64,000 nt of DNA from JAUVXJ01 sp964433755 (lineage in GTDB: Bacteria > Chloroflexota > Anaerolineae > UBA7937 > B3-Chlor). The notes under the pieces were generated by a model, which had not been told where the DNA came from, searched no databases, and saw only the letters and a list, made by a program, of their open reading frames with translations. Both the position numbers and the translations under genes were made by a program. Positions 17,891 through 26,485 of the stretch are shown here, piece after piece; positions within the stretch are counted from its first letter, which is position 1, and every line of letters starts with the position of its first letter. Location: NCBI GenBank assembly GCA_964433755.1, contig CAYSSR010000001.1, forward strand, positions 1,364,001 through 1,428,000. Reading direction: 5' to 3'.

Positions 17891-20800
17891 CTATGGAGCG
17901 TACTTCAAGACCATCGGATACCACCACCTGTGTCTCAGCAACGGGGTGGAAACGGGTTCACCCATCACCACCTCGTCCGTCTCAGAGCACCCCGCACCGT
18001 AGCTCCCGTTCACTATCTCTCCTACCAATAGATTCTCCCTCACCGTGGCACCCCAGTGTACGGTCAGGCTCTCACCCGGTCCCAGACTCAGCCCCGTCCA
18101 CCGCACCTCGTCGCCCACCAGCTCCCCTCCATCCAGCACCCAGGCGAAATCCGTGTCCAAAGGCACCCGGTCGGTGATCACCACCCCCGTGGCCACGTGG
18201 TGCCCTTCGTTGTGCACGGTCAGACTGTACTCCACCTCACCTCCCGGAAAGGCCAGCCCTGGCTCCACTTCCTTGCTGATGGTCAGCATGGGTAGCCCCA
18301 CCAGTGTGGTGATAGGAGTACCCATCACCGGTGCCAGGTCTTCGCTCCATACCCCGTACTGATCGTTGTCTATCACGCTGTTGTCCGAAAGCCCTCCCGA
18401 GACGGTGACCACCAGCGTCCTCTTCACCGAGTTCGCTGCCTCCAGCGACCCCACCGTCCAGCTCACCACGTCACCGGTCAACTCTCCCCCGTCGCTGGCC
18501 CAGTGGAAGGTCGTGTCTGCCGGTATCCGGTCCGTGATCACCACCTCCGTGGCTGTCCACCCGCCATCGTTGAACAACTCGATGGTGTAGGTCAACTCCT
18601 CCCCAGGGAGCACCGGGTCTGGCTCGTCACTCTTCTCGATCGACACCACCGGCTCCCTCACCGTGGTACTGACCGCCGCTCCGGTCACGGCCTCGGGGAC
18701 CTCCTGGCAGATCACCCCGTACTCCAGGTTCTCGATCTCCGTGCCATCCGTCAGCCCCTCCGCCACGAGCACCACCATGGTCCTCTCTACGCTCTCCCCT
18801 GAACCCAGCTCAGTGATGGACCAGGTCACCACTCCATCTGTCTCCTCTCCCCCGTCGCTGGCCCCACTGAACACCGTGTTCACCGGCACTCTATCGCTGA
18901 TGGTTACACCTGTGGCCTTGATCCCACCGTTGTTCTTCACCTCCAACGTGTAGGTCAGTGTCCCTCCAGACCGCACCGGGTCCGGATGCACCGTCTTGCT
19001 GATCTCCAGCAGCGGTACTCCCACTCTGGTCTCCACCGGCATCCCCATCACCGGTCCGGTCAACTCCTCGCCGTCCGCACCGTATTGCCCATTGTTGATC
19101 ACAGCACCATCGGTCAGACCCTCATCGGTCTCCACCACCATGGTCCGCGTCGCTTGCTCCCCTACGTCCAGGCTCCCGATGCTCCAGCTCACTACCCCAT
19201 CCGTCTCCTCGTAGTCGTCGCTGGCCCAGTGCAGGATCGTGTCCACCGGGACCCTATCTGTCATCACCAGACAGCCGATGCTCTCCTCACTCACGTTGGA
19301 CAGCCGGATGGTGTACGTCACCAGCTCTCCGCGCAGCACCGGGTCGGGCACGTCGCTCTTCCAGACCCACACCTCGAAGGGCACCTCGTCCGCCCCCATG
19401 TCCACCCGGCTCCCCAGCGGCCTGGCCTCCCCATCGATGTCCTCCGAAGGAGCCAACTCGGCATCGGGATGCCCCGCGTCCACGGGAGGGGAGGTAGTCC
19501 AGAGATGGTAGTCCCAGTTCTCCGGGTCCACGAACCCGGGGTCTGAGGAGATGTTGCCTGTGCCGGGCGTCACGTTGTAGTAGTCGGAGACGCTATTGCC
19601 CCACACGTCGTTGTACGTCACGTCGGCAGCCCCGCTCCCGGCGTTGTATACCCCGTAGGTGTGGCTGACGATGATGTTGTTCAAGATCGTGGCCTCAGCG
19701 GTCCCGTCCAGGTAGATCCCTTCCCCAGCCCCTTCCTCGTTCTCTGCGATGGTGTTGTTGACCAGGGTGCCCTCGGAATCCAGGATGTAGATGCCCCCTC
19801 CCTCTTCCACAGCACTGTTGTCAGCAATGATGTTGTTGGTCAGGGTATATGGAGTATCATCGAAGACGTGGACGCCTCCTCCTCTCTCAGTCGCGTGGTT
19901 CCCAAGGATGTGGTTAGAGTCCACAGTGATGGTCGCCGGGGTGCCCGCCGCGACCCCCCCTCCAGTCGCGCCCGTGTTGCTGAGTATCTCGTTGTGGCCC
20001 AGGACCATCGACACCGCCTGTGCCCCAATGCCTCCCACGACATCCCCCGTATTCTCTGCGACATAGTTATCAACTACGACCATCTGACCCGCCTCTTCAC
20101 CAAACAGCCCACCTACCACGGACGATCTGTTCCCCACGATTTCGTTTCCCTGGATCACCGAGCGAGGTCCAGCGACGATCAGACCTCCAGCCAACCCCCC
20201 CACGTTCCCTTGCACCAGGTTGCCGGTGATTGTGCTCGTCATACCTCCAACAATCATGCCACCAGCACCAGCCGAGAGAATGGGATCGCTGAAGTTGCTT
20301 ATGACCGAATTCGCGCTAATCACCACCGTGATGTCATCGTCGTACCCCAGGTACGAGAATGCGAGGATGCCTCCGCCGTCGGCCATCGCTACATTGTTCG
20401 TGACAACGTTCCCCTCCACCAGCCCACCGACCCTGTACAGCGCAACACCTCCGCCTCCGCCCAGCCGCTGGTCCCGTGCTCCTCGAACCACGTTGGACTC
20501 AACTCGATTGTTGGTCAGTGTCGGGTACACTGCGGCGTCGCTGTAGCGACCATGGATGCAGGACCATAGATCCGAGAGGCTGTGCGCGGAGAAGATGCCC
20601 CCTCCCTGAACGCTGGTCCAATCGCCACCGTACCAAGGATCGAACACCGCCCTATTCCCTCGGATCTCGTTGCCCGTCACGACGGATGACGATCCCAGGA
20701 GGTAGATCCCCCCGCCATAGGCACAGAAGAAAGCCGGAAAGCCCTCACTGCCCAGAGCGTTGCTGAGAATGTCGTTCCCCTCTATGCGCGGGGAGCAGTC

Positions 20801-22108
20801 TTGTATGTAGAGACCACCTCCGTACACTTTGGCCGAGTCATAGTAAGTGCTGTTGGCGACGATCTCATTGTCTCTCACAGTCCCCACCGAGTCAGTGATG
20901 AATACGCCTCCACCGCCCCGAAGCATGACGTTCTCACCAATCTGGTTGGTCTCCAGTGTGAACTGGCATCCTTGGACGAGGGCGACCCCCGCACCGTAGC
21001 CGTACTCCCACGAACACGGGTACGCACCACCCACCCGATTGTCCCAGATCTCGTTCTCCACCACCGTTACCGACGACTTCTCAGCATAGATGCCGCCACC
21101 GTAGTGCAATGCTGTGTTGCTGACCACGTCATTCCCACTGATAGTCGCCGTAGAATCGACGAGGTAGATACCCCCTCCGAGCCAGAACGTGCCGCCCTGA
21201 TCCCCAAGCGAGCCGCCCTCGAGTCTCCCGGAGTCAAGCTGGCTTTCACGATCGAGCAGCCTGGCCTTCTCCTCCAACCCGAAGGGATACTCTGCACCGT
21301 CTCCTTCGTCTTCAGTTCCACCATCTGTGAGAAGGGCTGCGGCATGACTGGAGGCATCGCCGCCCTCCACCACCGCCTCGTCCTGCTGACACTTGGCCCC
21401 GAGAGCTAGAATGGTCTGTCCTCCCACCAACGCCGGGGACACCGTGATGGTGAACCTGCCATCCGCCTGTATCTGTCCAGATCCCAAGTACGCACCGTTC
21501 GTCTTGTCGTGAAGCGAAACCCACATAGACTCGGTCGCCTCCCCCACGCCCATAACCACCGTGTCCCCGTCTTGCAGGGGTCTATCCATCTTGAACTCAG
21601 GGGCCAACGGAGCAGCGATGTTGTTCCACAGCCGGTTGTTGGCAACCGCCACGGTAGAGCCATCCACGTGCATCCCCGCTCCCTTCTCCGCAAAACCGCC
21701 CGTGATGGTGAACCCGTCGATGGTCGTGGAACAGCCATTGGTGACGCTGATCACCGAGCCGCTCCGGTTACCATCGACGATCGTCTCGTACAGCTCGATG
21801 TCTCTGGTCCACCCAGAGGACTCGTACCCCCCTTCCATTGTCAGGCTCTTGGTGATCACCAGGTTCTCCGTGTACACCCCCTGCGACACACGGATGGTGT
21901 CGCCTGGGTCCGCCGCGTCTATCGCCTCCTGGATGCTCTCGTACGTGCACCCCGAGCAGACATCAAGGGTGCCCTGAGCGCGCACCAATTCCGCCTGCAA
22001 CAGCACCAACTGCACACAGAGCACCGACAGGCTCAACAGCATCGCTCCCAGGGCCAGGATCAGCGGTTTGTGTCTGGGGCCAGCGATCGAACTGAGGTGG
22101 CGAACCAT
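17891..22108 (-). CDS. giant secreted right-handed beta-helix protein with four DUF11-like repeats
   Basis: 1405-residue secreted protein. A signal-anchor (~18-40) precedes CTYESIQEAIDAADPGDTIRV (conserved entry strand of the NosD/pectate-lyase-like helix, given here from ~56). Residues ~60-900 are PbH1 parallel beta-helix repeats, recognisable by serial GGGIY / N-x-I-x-x-N / SVVTGNEI strands, interrupted by a ~150-residue insert near 180-300. Then four ~105-residue DUF11-like Ig modules repeat TYTI/TYTLEV, DRVPVDT and V-x-W-x-I-G-S-L. The extreme C-terminus RWWYPMVLKYAP resembles the tail of the other secreted DUF11 protein at 23052. Likely cell-surface adhesin, polysaccharide-binding or stalk protein. 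Ends in a strong terminator. Confidence 0.82.
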   Translation of the reverse strand: MVRHLSSIAGPRHKPLILALGAMLLSLSVLCVQLVLLQAELVRAQGTLDVCSGCTYESIQEAIDAADPGDTIRVSQGVYTENLVITKSLTMEGGYESSGWTRDIELYETIVDGNRSGSVISVTNGCSTTIDGFTITGGFAEKGAGMHVDGSTVAVANNRLWNNIAAPLAPEFKMDRPLQDGDTVVMGVGEATESMWVSLHDKTNGAYLGSGQIQADGRFTITVSPALVGGQTILALGAKCQQDEAVVEGGDASSHAAALLTDGGTEDEGDGAEYPFGLEEKARLLDRESQLDSGRLEGGSLGDQGGTFWLGGGIYLVDSTATISGNDVVSNTALHYGGGIYAEKSSVTVVENEIWDNRVGGAYPCSWEYGYGAGVALVQGCQFTLETNQIGENVMLRGGGGVFITDSVGTVRDNEIVANSTYYDSAKVYGGGLYIQDCSPRIEGNDILSNALGSEGFPAFFCAYGGGIYLLGSSSVVTGNEIRGNRAVFDPWYGGDWTSVQGGGIFSAHSLSDLWSCIHGRYSDAAVYPTLTNNRVESNVVRGARDQRLGGGGGVALYRVGGLVEGNVVTNNVAMADGGGILAFSYLGYDDDITVVISANSVISNFSDPILSAGAGGMIVGGMTSTITGNLVQGNVGGLAGGLIVAGPRSVIQGNEIVGNRSSVVGGLFGEEAGQMVVVDNYVAENTGDVVGGIGAQAVSMVLGHNEILSNTGATGGGVAAGTPATITVDSNHILGNHATERGGGVHVFDDTPYTLTNNIIADNSAVEEGGGIYILDSEGTLVNNTIAENEEGAGEGIYLDGTAEATILNNIIVSHTYGVYNAGSGAADVTYNDVWGNSVSDYYNVTPGTGNISSDPGFVDPENWDYHLWTTSPPVDAGHPDAELAPSEDIDGEARPLGSRVDMGADEVPFEVWVWKSDVPDPVLRGELVTYTIRLSNVSEESIGCLVMTDRVPVDTILHWASDDYEETDGVVSWSIGSLDVGEQATRTMVVETDEGLTDGAVINNGQYGADGEELTGPVMGMPVETRVGVPLLEISKTVHPDPVRSGGTLTYTLEVKNNGGIKATGVTISDRVPVNTVFSGASDGGEETDGVVTWSITELGSGESVERTMVVLVAEGLTDGTEIENLEYGVICQEVPEAVTGAAVSTTVREPVVSIEKSDEPDPVLPGEELTYTIELFNDGGWTATEVVITDRIPADTTFHWASDGGELTGDVVSWTVGSLEAANSVKRTLVVTVSGGLSDNSVIDNDQYGVWSEDLAPVMGTPITTLVGLPMLTISKEVEPGLAFPGGEVEYSLTVHNEGHHVATGVVITDRVPLDTDFAWVLDGGELVGDEVRWTGLSLGPGESLTVHWGATVRENLLVGEIVNGSYGAGCSETDEVVMGEPVSTPLLRHRWWYPMVLKYAP

Positions 22109-22278
22109 CTCTCCCTCCCTACCGCTGCAGCTACATCTCTCCGCCTGCGAAGTCGGGACAACCCTTCAGAAGTTCCGCACCCACCTGGCAGGTAGCTTGC
22201 AGCCTCTCTGCGGAGCGGGGCTGGGGAGCAGAGGGCGACTATCGAGGAACAACGGACGTGGAACAGGTCCTGGTCTCT

Positions 22279-22782
22279 CTAAGAAGCCCGCTCTAGCAGC
22301 TCTCGTACCTTGTTGTCCGTCCACTCGTTGTGGGCGGAGTACTCGGGAAAAGCGACGTGAACCAGCTCGTGCAGAACGGTGTGCTGGAGCACCGTGTGAG
22401 AAGAGCCCCCGCACCTGGGGCACGGTTCCTCTCCTCCATCACGCAAACACCATCCCGCGACGGAGATGACGATGAGATCGTAGTTGCCGGCTCGTACTTC
22501 CTGGACGTAGGGGTGGTCAGGGTCTAGAGGCTTGGCCACCGTGTCCAGTTCCAGACACGTGCCGTCAGCCCGGTAGAGCTTCATGGAGCCAGAGAAGGGG
22601 TAGGGCAACCGCTCTGCGTCCTCCGCCAGCAGGCACCGCCTGTCGCCCAGGCCAAGCTCGGCCAGCCACAAAGCTGTGAAGCACAAGAACGGGGACGGGA
22701 CCGCCGCCTCAGCCATCACCTGGCCCTGGCGACGATGGTAGACCCAGCGCTCGTTGTACAGCTCGGCTCCGCGTCGGCGCAT
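22279..22782 (-). CDS. small protein with HExxH motif, putative metallopeptidase-like
   Basis: 167-residue cytoplasmic protein, no signal peptide. Near the C-terminus HELVHVAFPEYSAH contains HELVH, the HExxH zinc motif, with a further His/Glu nearby (SAHNEW) that could be the third ligand. A CPRCGG pair upstream with an earlier Cys could form a small zinc knuckle. Overall it resembles SprT/WLM-like minimal zincin scaffolds but I cannot assign a family. A promoter TTGCTC-17-TACAAT lies 18 bases upstream of the ATG, so its mRNA has a short leader. Transcribed toward the beta-helix gene but separated by 170 bp. Peptidase activity is inference from the motif alone. Confidence 0.65.
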   Translation of the reverse strand: MRRRGAELYNERWVYHRRQGQVMAEAAVPSPFLCFTALWLAELGLGDRRCLLAEDAERLPYPFSGSMKLYRADGTCLELDTVAKPLDPDHPYVQEVRAGNYDLIVISVAGWCLRDGGEEPCPRCGGSSHTVLQHTVLHELVHVAFPEYSAHNEWTDNKVRELLERAS

Positions 22783-22799
22783 CTGACCATCCCTGCCCT

Positions 22800-22828
22800 A
22801 TTGTACCTCAATACACGTTGGCGAGCAA
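22800..22828 (-). promoter_or_regulatory. sigma70-type promoter
   Basis: TTGCTC - 17 bp - TACAAT on the minus strand, placing the start of transcription about 10 bases before the ATG of the HExxH protein gene. Confidence 0.6.
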
Positions 22829-23051
22829 GTGGTCTTGTGATGCCTCTCACCGCAGTACCCAATACGCTCCTGGAGCGAATCGGCCCCGGTGGCGCATCCG
22901 CCCTGCCTGGTGATTCTATACCAGAGTACAATGGGGTGCAAGTGTTGCTGTAGGCCGGTCTGCTACGCCCCCCACGACGCACCCTAGTGATTGGGGGCTG
23001 CTCACCTACAGGAGGGTGGTCCTCGGTGGCTAGCTTTCGCCCGCCCGCTGG

Positions 23052-24416
23052 CTACCGCCGCAGTCCGAGTGGGAGGTACCATTCCAGCGGGTTGAGCAAG
23101 AGCGTGGCCGAGTGGTCGACGCTGCCGTAGCCCGGCGCGTCCATGGTGGCCGTGTTGATGGCAGCGCTGGGGCCAGTGGCAGTCACAGTCACCGCATAGG
23201 TAACCAAGACCATCGGCGGGGGATCCACGACGCCCGACCAGGACAGCGTGGGAGCATCATCGTCGTTCACGACTCCCGATGAGGCGCTGAGGGAATCCGG
23301 GACGTACTCCAGCCCCGACGGAACAACGTCAGTCACGAAGATGGTAGTCCCTCCAGGCACAGCCAGGTCACGCACCTCTATGGTGTAGGTGACGACCTCT
23401 CCGTAGTCGGCGAACGGAGTCGACGGGTACTTCTGCTCTGTGTCCTCATCGGGTCCAGGCCATCCGGCGATCCTCGCCATCATCCACCAGAAGGCACGCC
23501 CCTTGAGATTGCAGTTCAGCGGCTGTGAGTGGGCACACGAGCAAGAGTCGCACAAAGGGTCGCTGCCGTGGGCGGCGCACCACTGGGTGGCCCAGTTGCA
23601 CGTGCCCGCACCGCACGAGTAGTTGCAGTAGTCGTCTGCGTACCGGCTCAGGAACTCGTCCCCGTCGGGGTCGTAGCTCTCGATGTCCGCAAAGTCGAAG
23701 AGGATCTTGTTGTGGGTACGGCAGTACTGGCGGATCTGCTCGTTGCGCACATGCAAGTCGCCCTCAACCCCACCGCCGTCTAGATGGCCCGTCATGTACA
23801 CGAAGGTGACGTTGGGGTAGTCCTGCTCCAGGCCGTTCATCAGGTTGAGATAGGTCTGAATGTTGGCATAGGTGGCACCGCTGACCTGGCCGCACCACGA
23901 CCAGACCACGACGTTCCTGTTGCTACCTGCACCATCCAGGTAATCGCGAGTCCTCGCTTCCCAGGTCGTGCGGTCTGGATTGCCCAGGTCGCCGTCTGGG
24001 GTGGTGTCGGCCACGGAAAGCACGCCGGCCTGCACCGCCCCGTTGGTGTTGAAGTCGTACAACCCACTCGGTGTGTTGTTCTCCAGAACACCCATGCCCG
24101 TAATGATCTGGCTTCCGTGCGACGTGTGGCCGTACGACACTCGGAGCACAGCCTTCGCCTGATCGATCCAGTAGTCGGGCACCTGGCTCAGGTCAGTGGT
24201 AGTGTGGTCGATGATGATGGGCCCCGAGGCCTGGAGCTGGCCCGCCGTCATTTCTGCGGGCCCGTGGTCGCCTTCCAGCGCCCCGACTGACGCCCCCATT
24301 GTCTTGGACGCCACCAGGTAGAGATTCACACCTGGGACGGACGCGAAGACCGTTCCTGTCAGAAGCGATCCCACACCTAGAACCACAACTAGCCCCAGCA
24401 ATCGTTGTCTCGTCAA
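23052..24416 (-). CDS. secreted protein with unassigned N-terminal domain and DUF11-like module
   Basis: 454-residue exported protein. Signal peptide 1-26 (LLGLVVVLGVGSLLTGTVFA). The large domain (~60-325) contains SYGHTSHGSQ, WSWCGQVSG, FVYMTGHLDGG and ILFDFADIESYDPDGDEF, arranged like the blocks of an SGNH/GDSL hydrolase (Ser in the first block, Asp/His late). I cannot confirm the family. A cluster of ~10 Cys (CNYSCGAGTCNW ... CDSCSCAHS) implies disulfides. Residues ~335-440 are a DUF11-like Ig module (EVVTYTIEV ... VTDVVPSGLEYV). The tail EWYLPLGLRR matches the short C-terminal tails common on Chloroflexota surface proteins. A consensus promoter lies 90 bases upstream. Confidence 0.72.
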   Translation of the reverse strand: MTRQRLLGLVVVLGVGSLLTGTVFASVPGVNLYLVASKTMGASVGALEGDHGPAEMTAGQLQASGPIIIDHTTTDLSQVPDYWIDQAKAVLRVSYGHTSHGSQIITGMGVLENNTPSGLYDFNTNGAVQAGVLSVADTTPDGDLGNPDRTTWEARTRDYLDGAGSNRNVVVWSWCGQVSGATYANIQTYLNLMNGLEQDYPNVTFVYMTGHLDGGGVEGDLHVRNEQIRQYCRTHNKILFDFADIESYDPDGDEFLSRYADDYCNYSCGAGTCNWATQWCAAHGSDPLCDSCSCAHSQPLNCNLKGRAFWWMMARIAGWPGPDEDTEQKYPSTPFADYGEVVTYTIEVRDLAVPGGTTIFVTDVVPSGLEYVPDSLSASSGVVNDDDAPTLSWSGVVDPPPMVLVTYAVTVTATGPSAAINTATMDAPGYGSVDHSATLLLNPLEWYLPLGLRR

Positions 24417-24503
24417 CTATGCCCTCCTCGTGACCAACCGGCTACCCGCATGTCCTCTGCCAAGTCGGTTCCGGTTCAACCCGTCTTGAACACCACTGGG
24501 TCT

Positions 24504-24532
24504 AGTATACCGGGCGTTGATTCGACTGTCAA
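24504..24532 (-). promoter_or_regulatory. consensus sigma70-type promoter
   Basis: TTGACA - 17 bp - TATACT on the minus strand, about 90 bases before the ATG of the secreted DUF11 protein gene at 24416. Confidence 0.8.
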
Positions 24533-24595
24533 TGGGCCGTTCGGGCTACGCCGGAGAACGACTCAGTACCGAGGCGCAGAGGACACCGGTGGTCT

Positions 24596-25003
24596 TCAAG
24601 AGGAGAGATCTGTGCGAAGAGCCCAGAACCCCACTAACCGCGCCAGGACAACGGTGTCCAGAAGAGCGGCTAACAGCACTCCAACGGCATACATCAGGAA
24701 GTCCAGCGGATCGTAAGTCTGCCCGAGGATAGGGGCACCGAAGAACTGGGCGATCTCCACCGACGCGCCGGCTCCGAACACCAGCAACGCCTTCACCGGC
24801 CAACGCTCGAGCAGAGGGTGCTCAGGGAGGACCAGCAGGAAGTAGAAGGCGAAAGGAACCAGGATGTCTAAGAGGTAGCCGTTCACGAACTCTGGGCACG
24901 GGCCCCTGTAGGCGCTGCCCGTGAAGAAATGGAGCAGCGCAATAGGGACCACCAGGCAGACAACCACCACCTTCTTCCGCCGATCACGACTCGTTCCCCC
25001 CAC
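24596..25003 (-). CDS. small membrane protein, VanZ/DUF2809-like
   Basis: 135-residue protein with four predicted TM segments (about 11-29, 44-60, 68-85 and 98-122). The segment FGAPILGQTYDPLDFLMYAVGVLLAAL matches the G-R-x-x-D-P-x-D-x-x-x-N/Y-x-x-G pattern of the VanZ/DUF2809 family of small membrane proteins (first 20 residues quoted shape only). Function of DUF2809 proteins is unknown; VanZ contributes to teicoplanin tolerance. A TATACT -10-like hexamer lies ~40 bases upstream without a good -35. Convergent or operon partners are absent: it sits upstream of, and on the same strand as, the secreted protein gene, whose own promoter is between them. Confidence 0.65.
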   Translation of the reverse strand: MGGTSRDRRKKVVVVCLVVPIALLHFFTGSAYRGPCPEFVNGYLLDILVPFAFYFLLVLPEHPLLERWPVKALLVFGAGASVEIAQFFGAPILGQTYDPLDFLMYAVGVLLAALLDTVVLARLVGFWALRTDLSS

Positions 25004-25285
25004 TGACGCCCTCCAATCCTCACGGCCTGACTCTACCTCAGTATACCAGGAAACGCTCTACTGCGTTCGGGCCGTCTGAGACCGCCCGCAGCCACCTTGA
25101 CAACAGGCTTGTTCCACCTGACCCGCCGGTTGCGGAGCTCCTATCACCCATCAATACCACCTCATATACTCGGCTGGGCTGGCGATTTCGATTGTCTACT
25201 GATACCATCCACATGACTCAGCCAAGACCACCAGCCGAGCGCAGCACCTCAGGCGGTGTCAACGAAGAAAGGAGCAAGGTCCACC

Positions 25286-26485
25286 ATGTCTGAAGGCACG
25301 AGGCCAGGTTTGGGCACCCTCTCAGTGTGGGCAGGTGAGGGCGACGAGACAACCCAGAAGCCATCGGCGGTTCCGGTAGCGCACAGCGTTTCCTTCGACT
25401 ACGAGGACGTGGACCGCTGGATGGATGTAGCCCTGACTAGAGAGTCGGGCTACATCTACAGCCGTAACACCAACCCCACGGTCCACGCCTTCGAAGAAAA
25501 GGTGCGTCTCCTGGAGGGGGCAGACGCCGCAACCAGCTTCTCCACGGGCATGGCCGCCATCAGCAACACCCTTTTCACGCTCCTCTCCCCCGGTGACCGA
25601 GTGGTCTCTCTCAAGGACACCTACGGCGGCACCTCCAAGATCTTCCTGGAGTTCCTGCCGCGCTTTCGGGTGGACGTGACGCTGTGCGAAACGACGGATC
25701 ACGAGGCCATCGAAGCCGCCGTGGCCCAGGGATGCCAGGTGCTGTACCTCGAAAGCCCTACTAACCCCACGCTGAAGGTCATGGACCTCGCCCGGCTGGC
25801 TCGTGCAGGTCGCGAGGCTGGCGCCACCGTGGTGGTGGACAACACCTTCGCCACCCCCATCAACCAGAACCCCCTGGAGCTGGGCGCCAACCTGGTCCTT
25901 CACAGCGCCACCAAGTTTCTGGGGGGCCACGCCGATGCCCTAGGAGGCGTCGTCTGCGGGCCGGAGGAGCTCGTGGAGTCCATCTTCCACTTCCGGGAGA
26001 TCAACGGTGCTTCTCTACATCCCATGGCAGCCTATCTTCTCCTGCGCGGCATGAAGACGCTGCACCTGCGCATCCGGGAGCAGAACGAGAGCGCGCTCAA
26101 GATCGCCCGCTATTTGGAGCAACACGCCTTCGTGGAGCACACCTTCTACCCCGGTCTGGAGTGCCACGAGAACCACGACGTAGCCTCTCGGCAGATGAGG
26201 GGGTTCGGAGGCGTGCTCAGCTTCAAGCTCAAGGGCGGCTTCGATGCAGTGAAGGTCTTCCTGCCCAGGCTCAGGTACGCACATCTGGCCGCCAATCTCG
26301 GTGCCGTTGACACCATAGCCGGTCCTCCGGCCACCACCAGTCACGTGGAGTGCAGCGCCGAGGAACGAGAGGCCCTGGGCATCCCGGAGAGCCTGGTGCG
26401 CTACTCTGTGGGCATCGAGGACACGGCCGACCTCATCTCCGACCTGGAGCAGGCGCTGGCCTACACTGTGGAGAGGGTGAGCTAG
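25286..26485 (+). CDS. Cys/Met metabolism PLP-dependent enzyme (cystathionine gamma-synthase/lyase family)
   Basis: 399-residue PLP enzyme of the MetB/MetC/MetZ group. The PLP-binding Lys lies in HSATKFLGGH near residue 211, the PLP-phosphate region YSRNTNPTV and the Tyr from the neighbouring subunit are present, and VVVDNTFATP holds the pyridine-nitrogen Asp. The C-terminal SVGIEDTADLISDL is standard. The family includes cystathionine gamma-synthase, gamma- and beta-lyase, O-acylhomoserine sulfhydrylase and methionine gamma-lyase; sequence inspection cannot separate them. The start at 25286 is set by AAAGGAG 11 bases upstream. Its TAG stop overlaps the stop of the convergent glycosyltransferase gene in the tetramer CTAG. 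I found no SAM riboswitch in the 280 bp upstream. Confidence 0.88.
   Translation: MSEGTRPGLGTLSVWAGEGDETTQKPSAVPVAHSVSFDYEDVDRWMDVALTRESGYIYSRNTNPTVHAFEEKVRLLEGADAATSFSTGMAAISNTLFTLLSPGDRVVSLKDTYGGTSKIFLEFLPRFRVDVTLCETTDHEAIEAAVAQGCQVLYLESPTNPTLKVMDLARLARAGREAGATVVVDNTFATPINQNPLELGANLVLHSATKFLGGHADALGGVVCGPEELVESIFHFREINGASLHPMAAYLLLRGMKTLHLRIREQNESALKIARYLEQHAFVEHTFYPGLECHENHDVASRQMRGFGGVLSFKLKGGFDAVKVFLPRLRYAHLAANLGAVDTIAGPPATTSHVECSAEEREALGIPESLVRYSVGIEDTADLISDLEQALAYTVERVS

Noticed and set aside
25021..25285. SAM riboswitch upstream of the Cys/Met PLP enzyme
   Set aside because: None of the conserved SAM-I core strings is present and no terminator hairpin precedes the gene.
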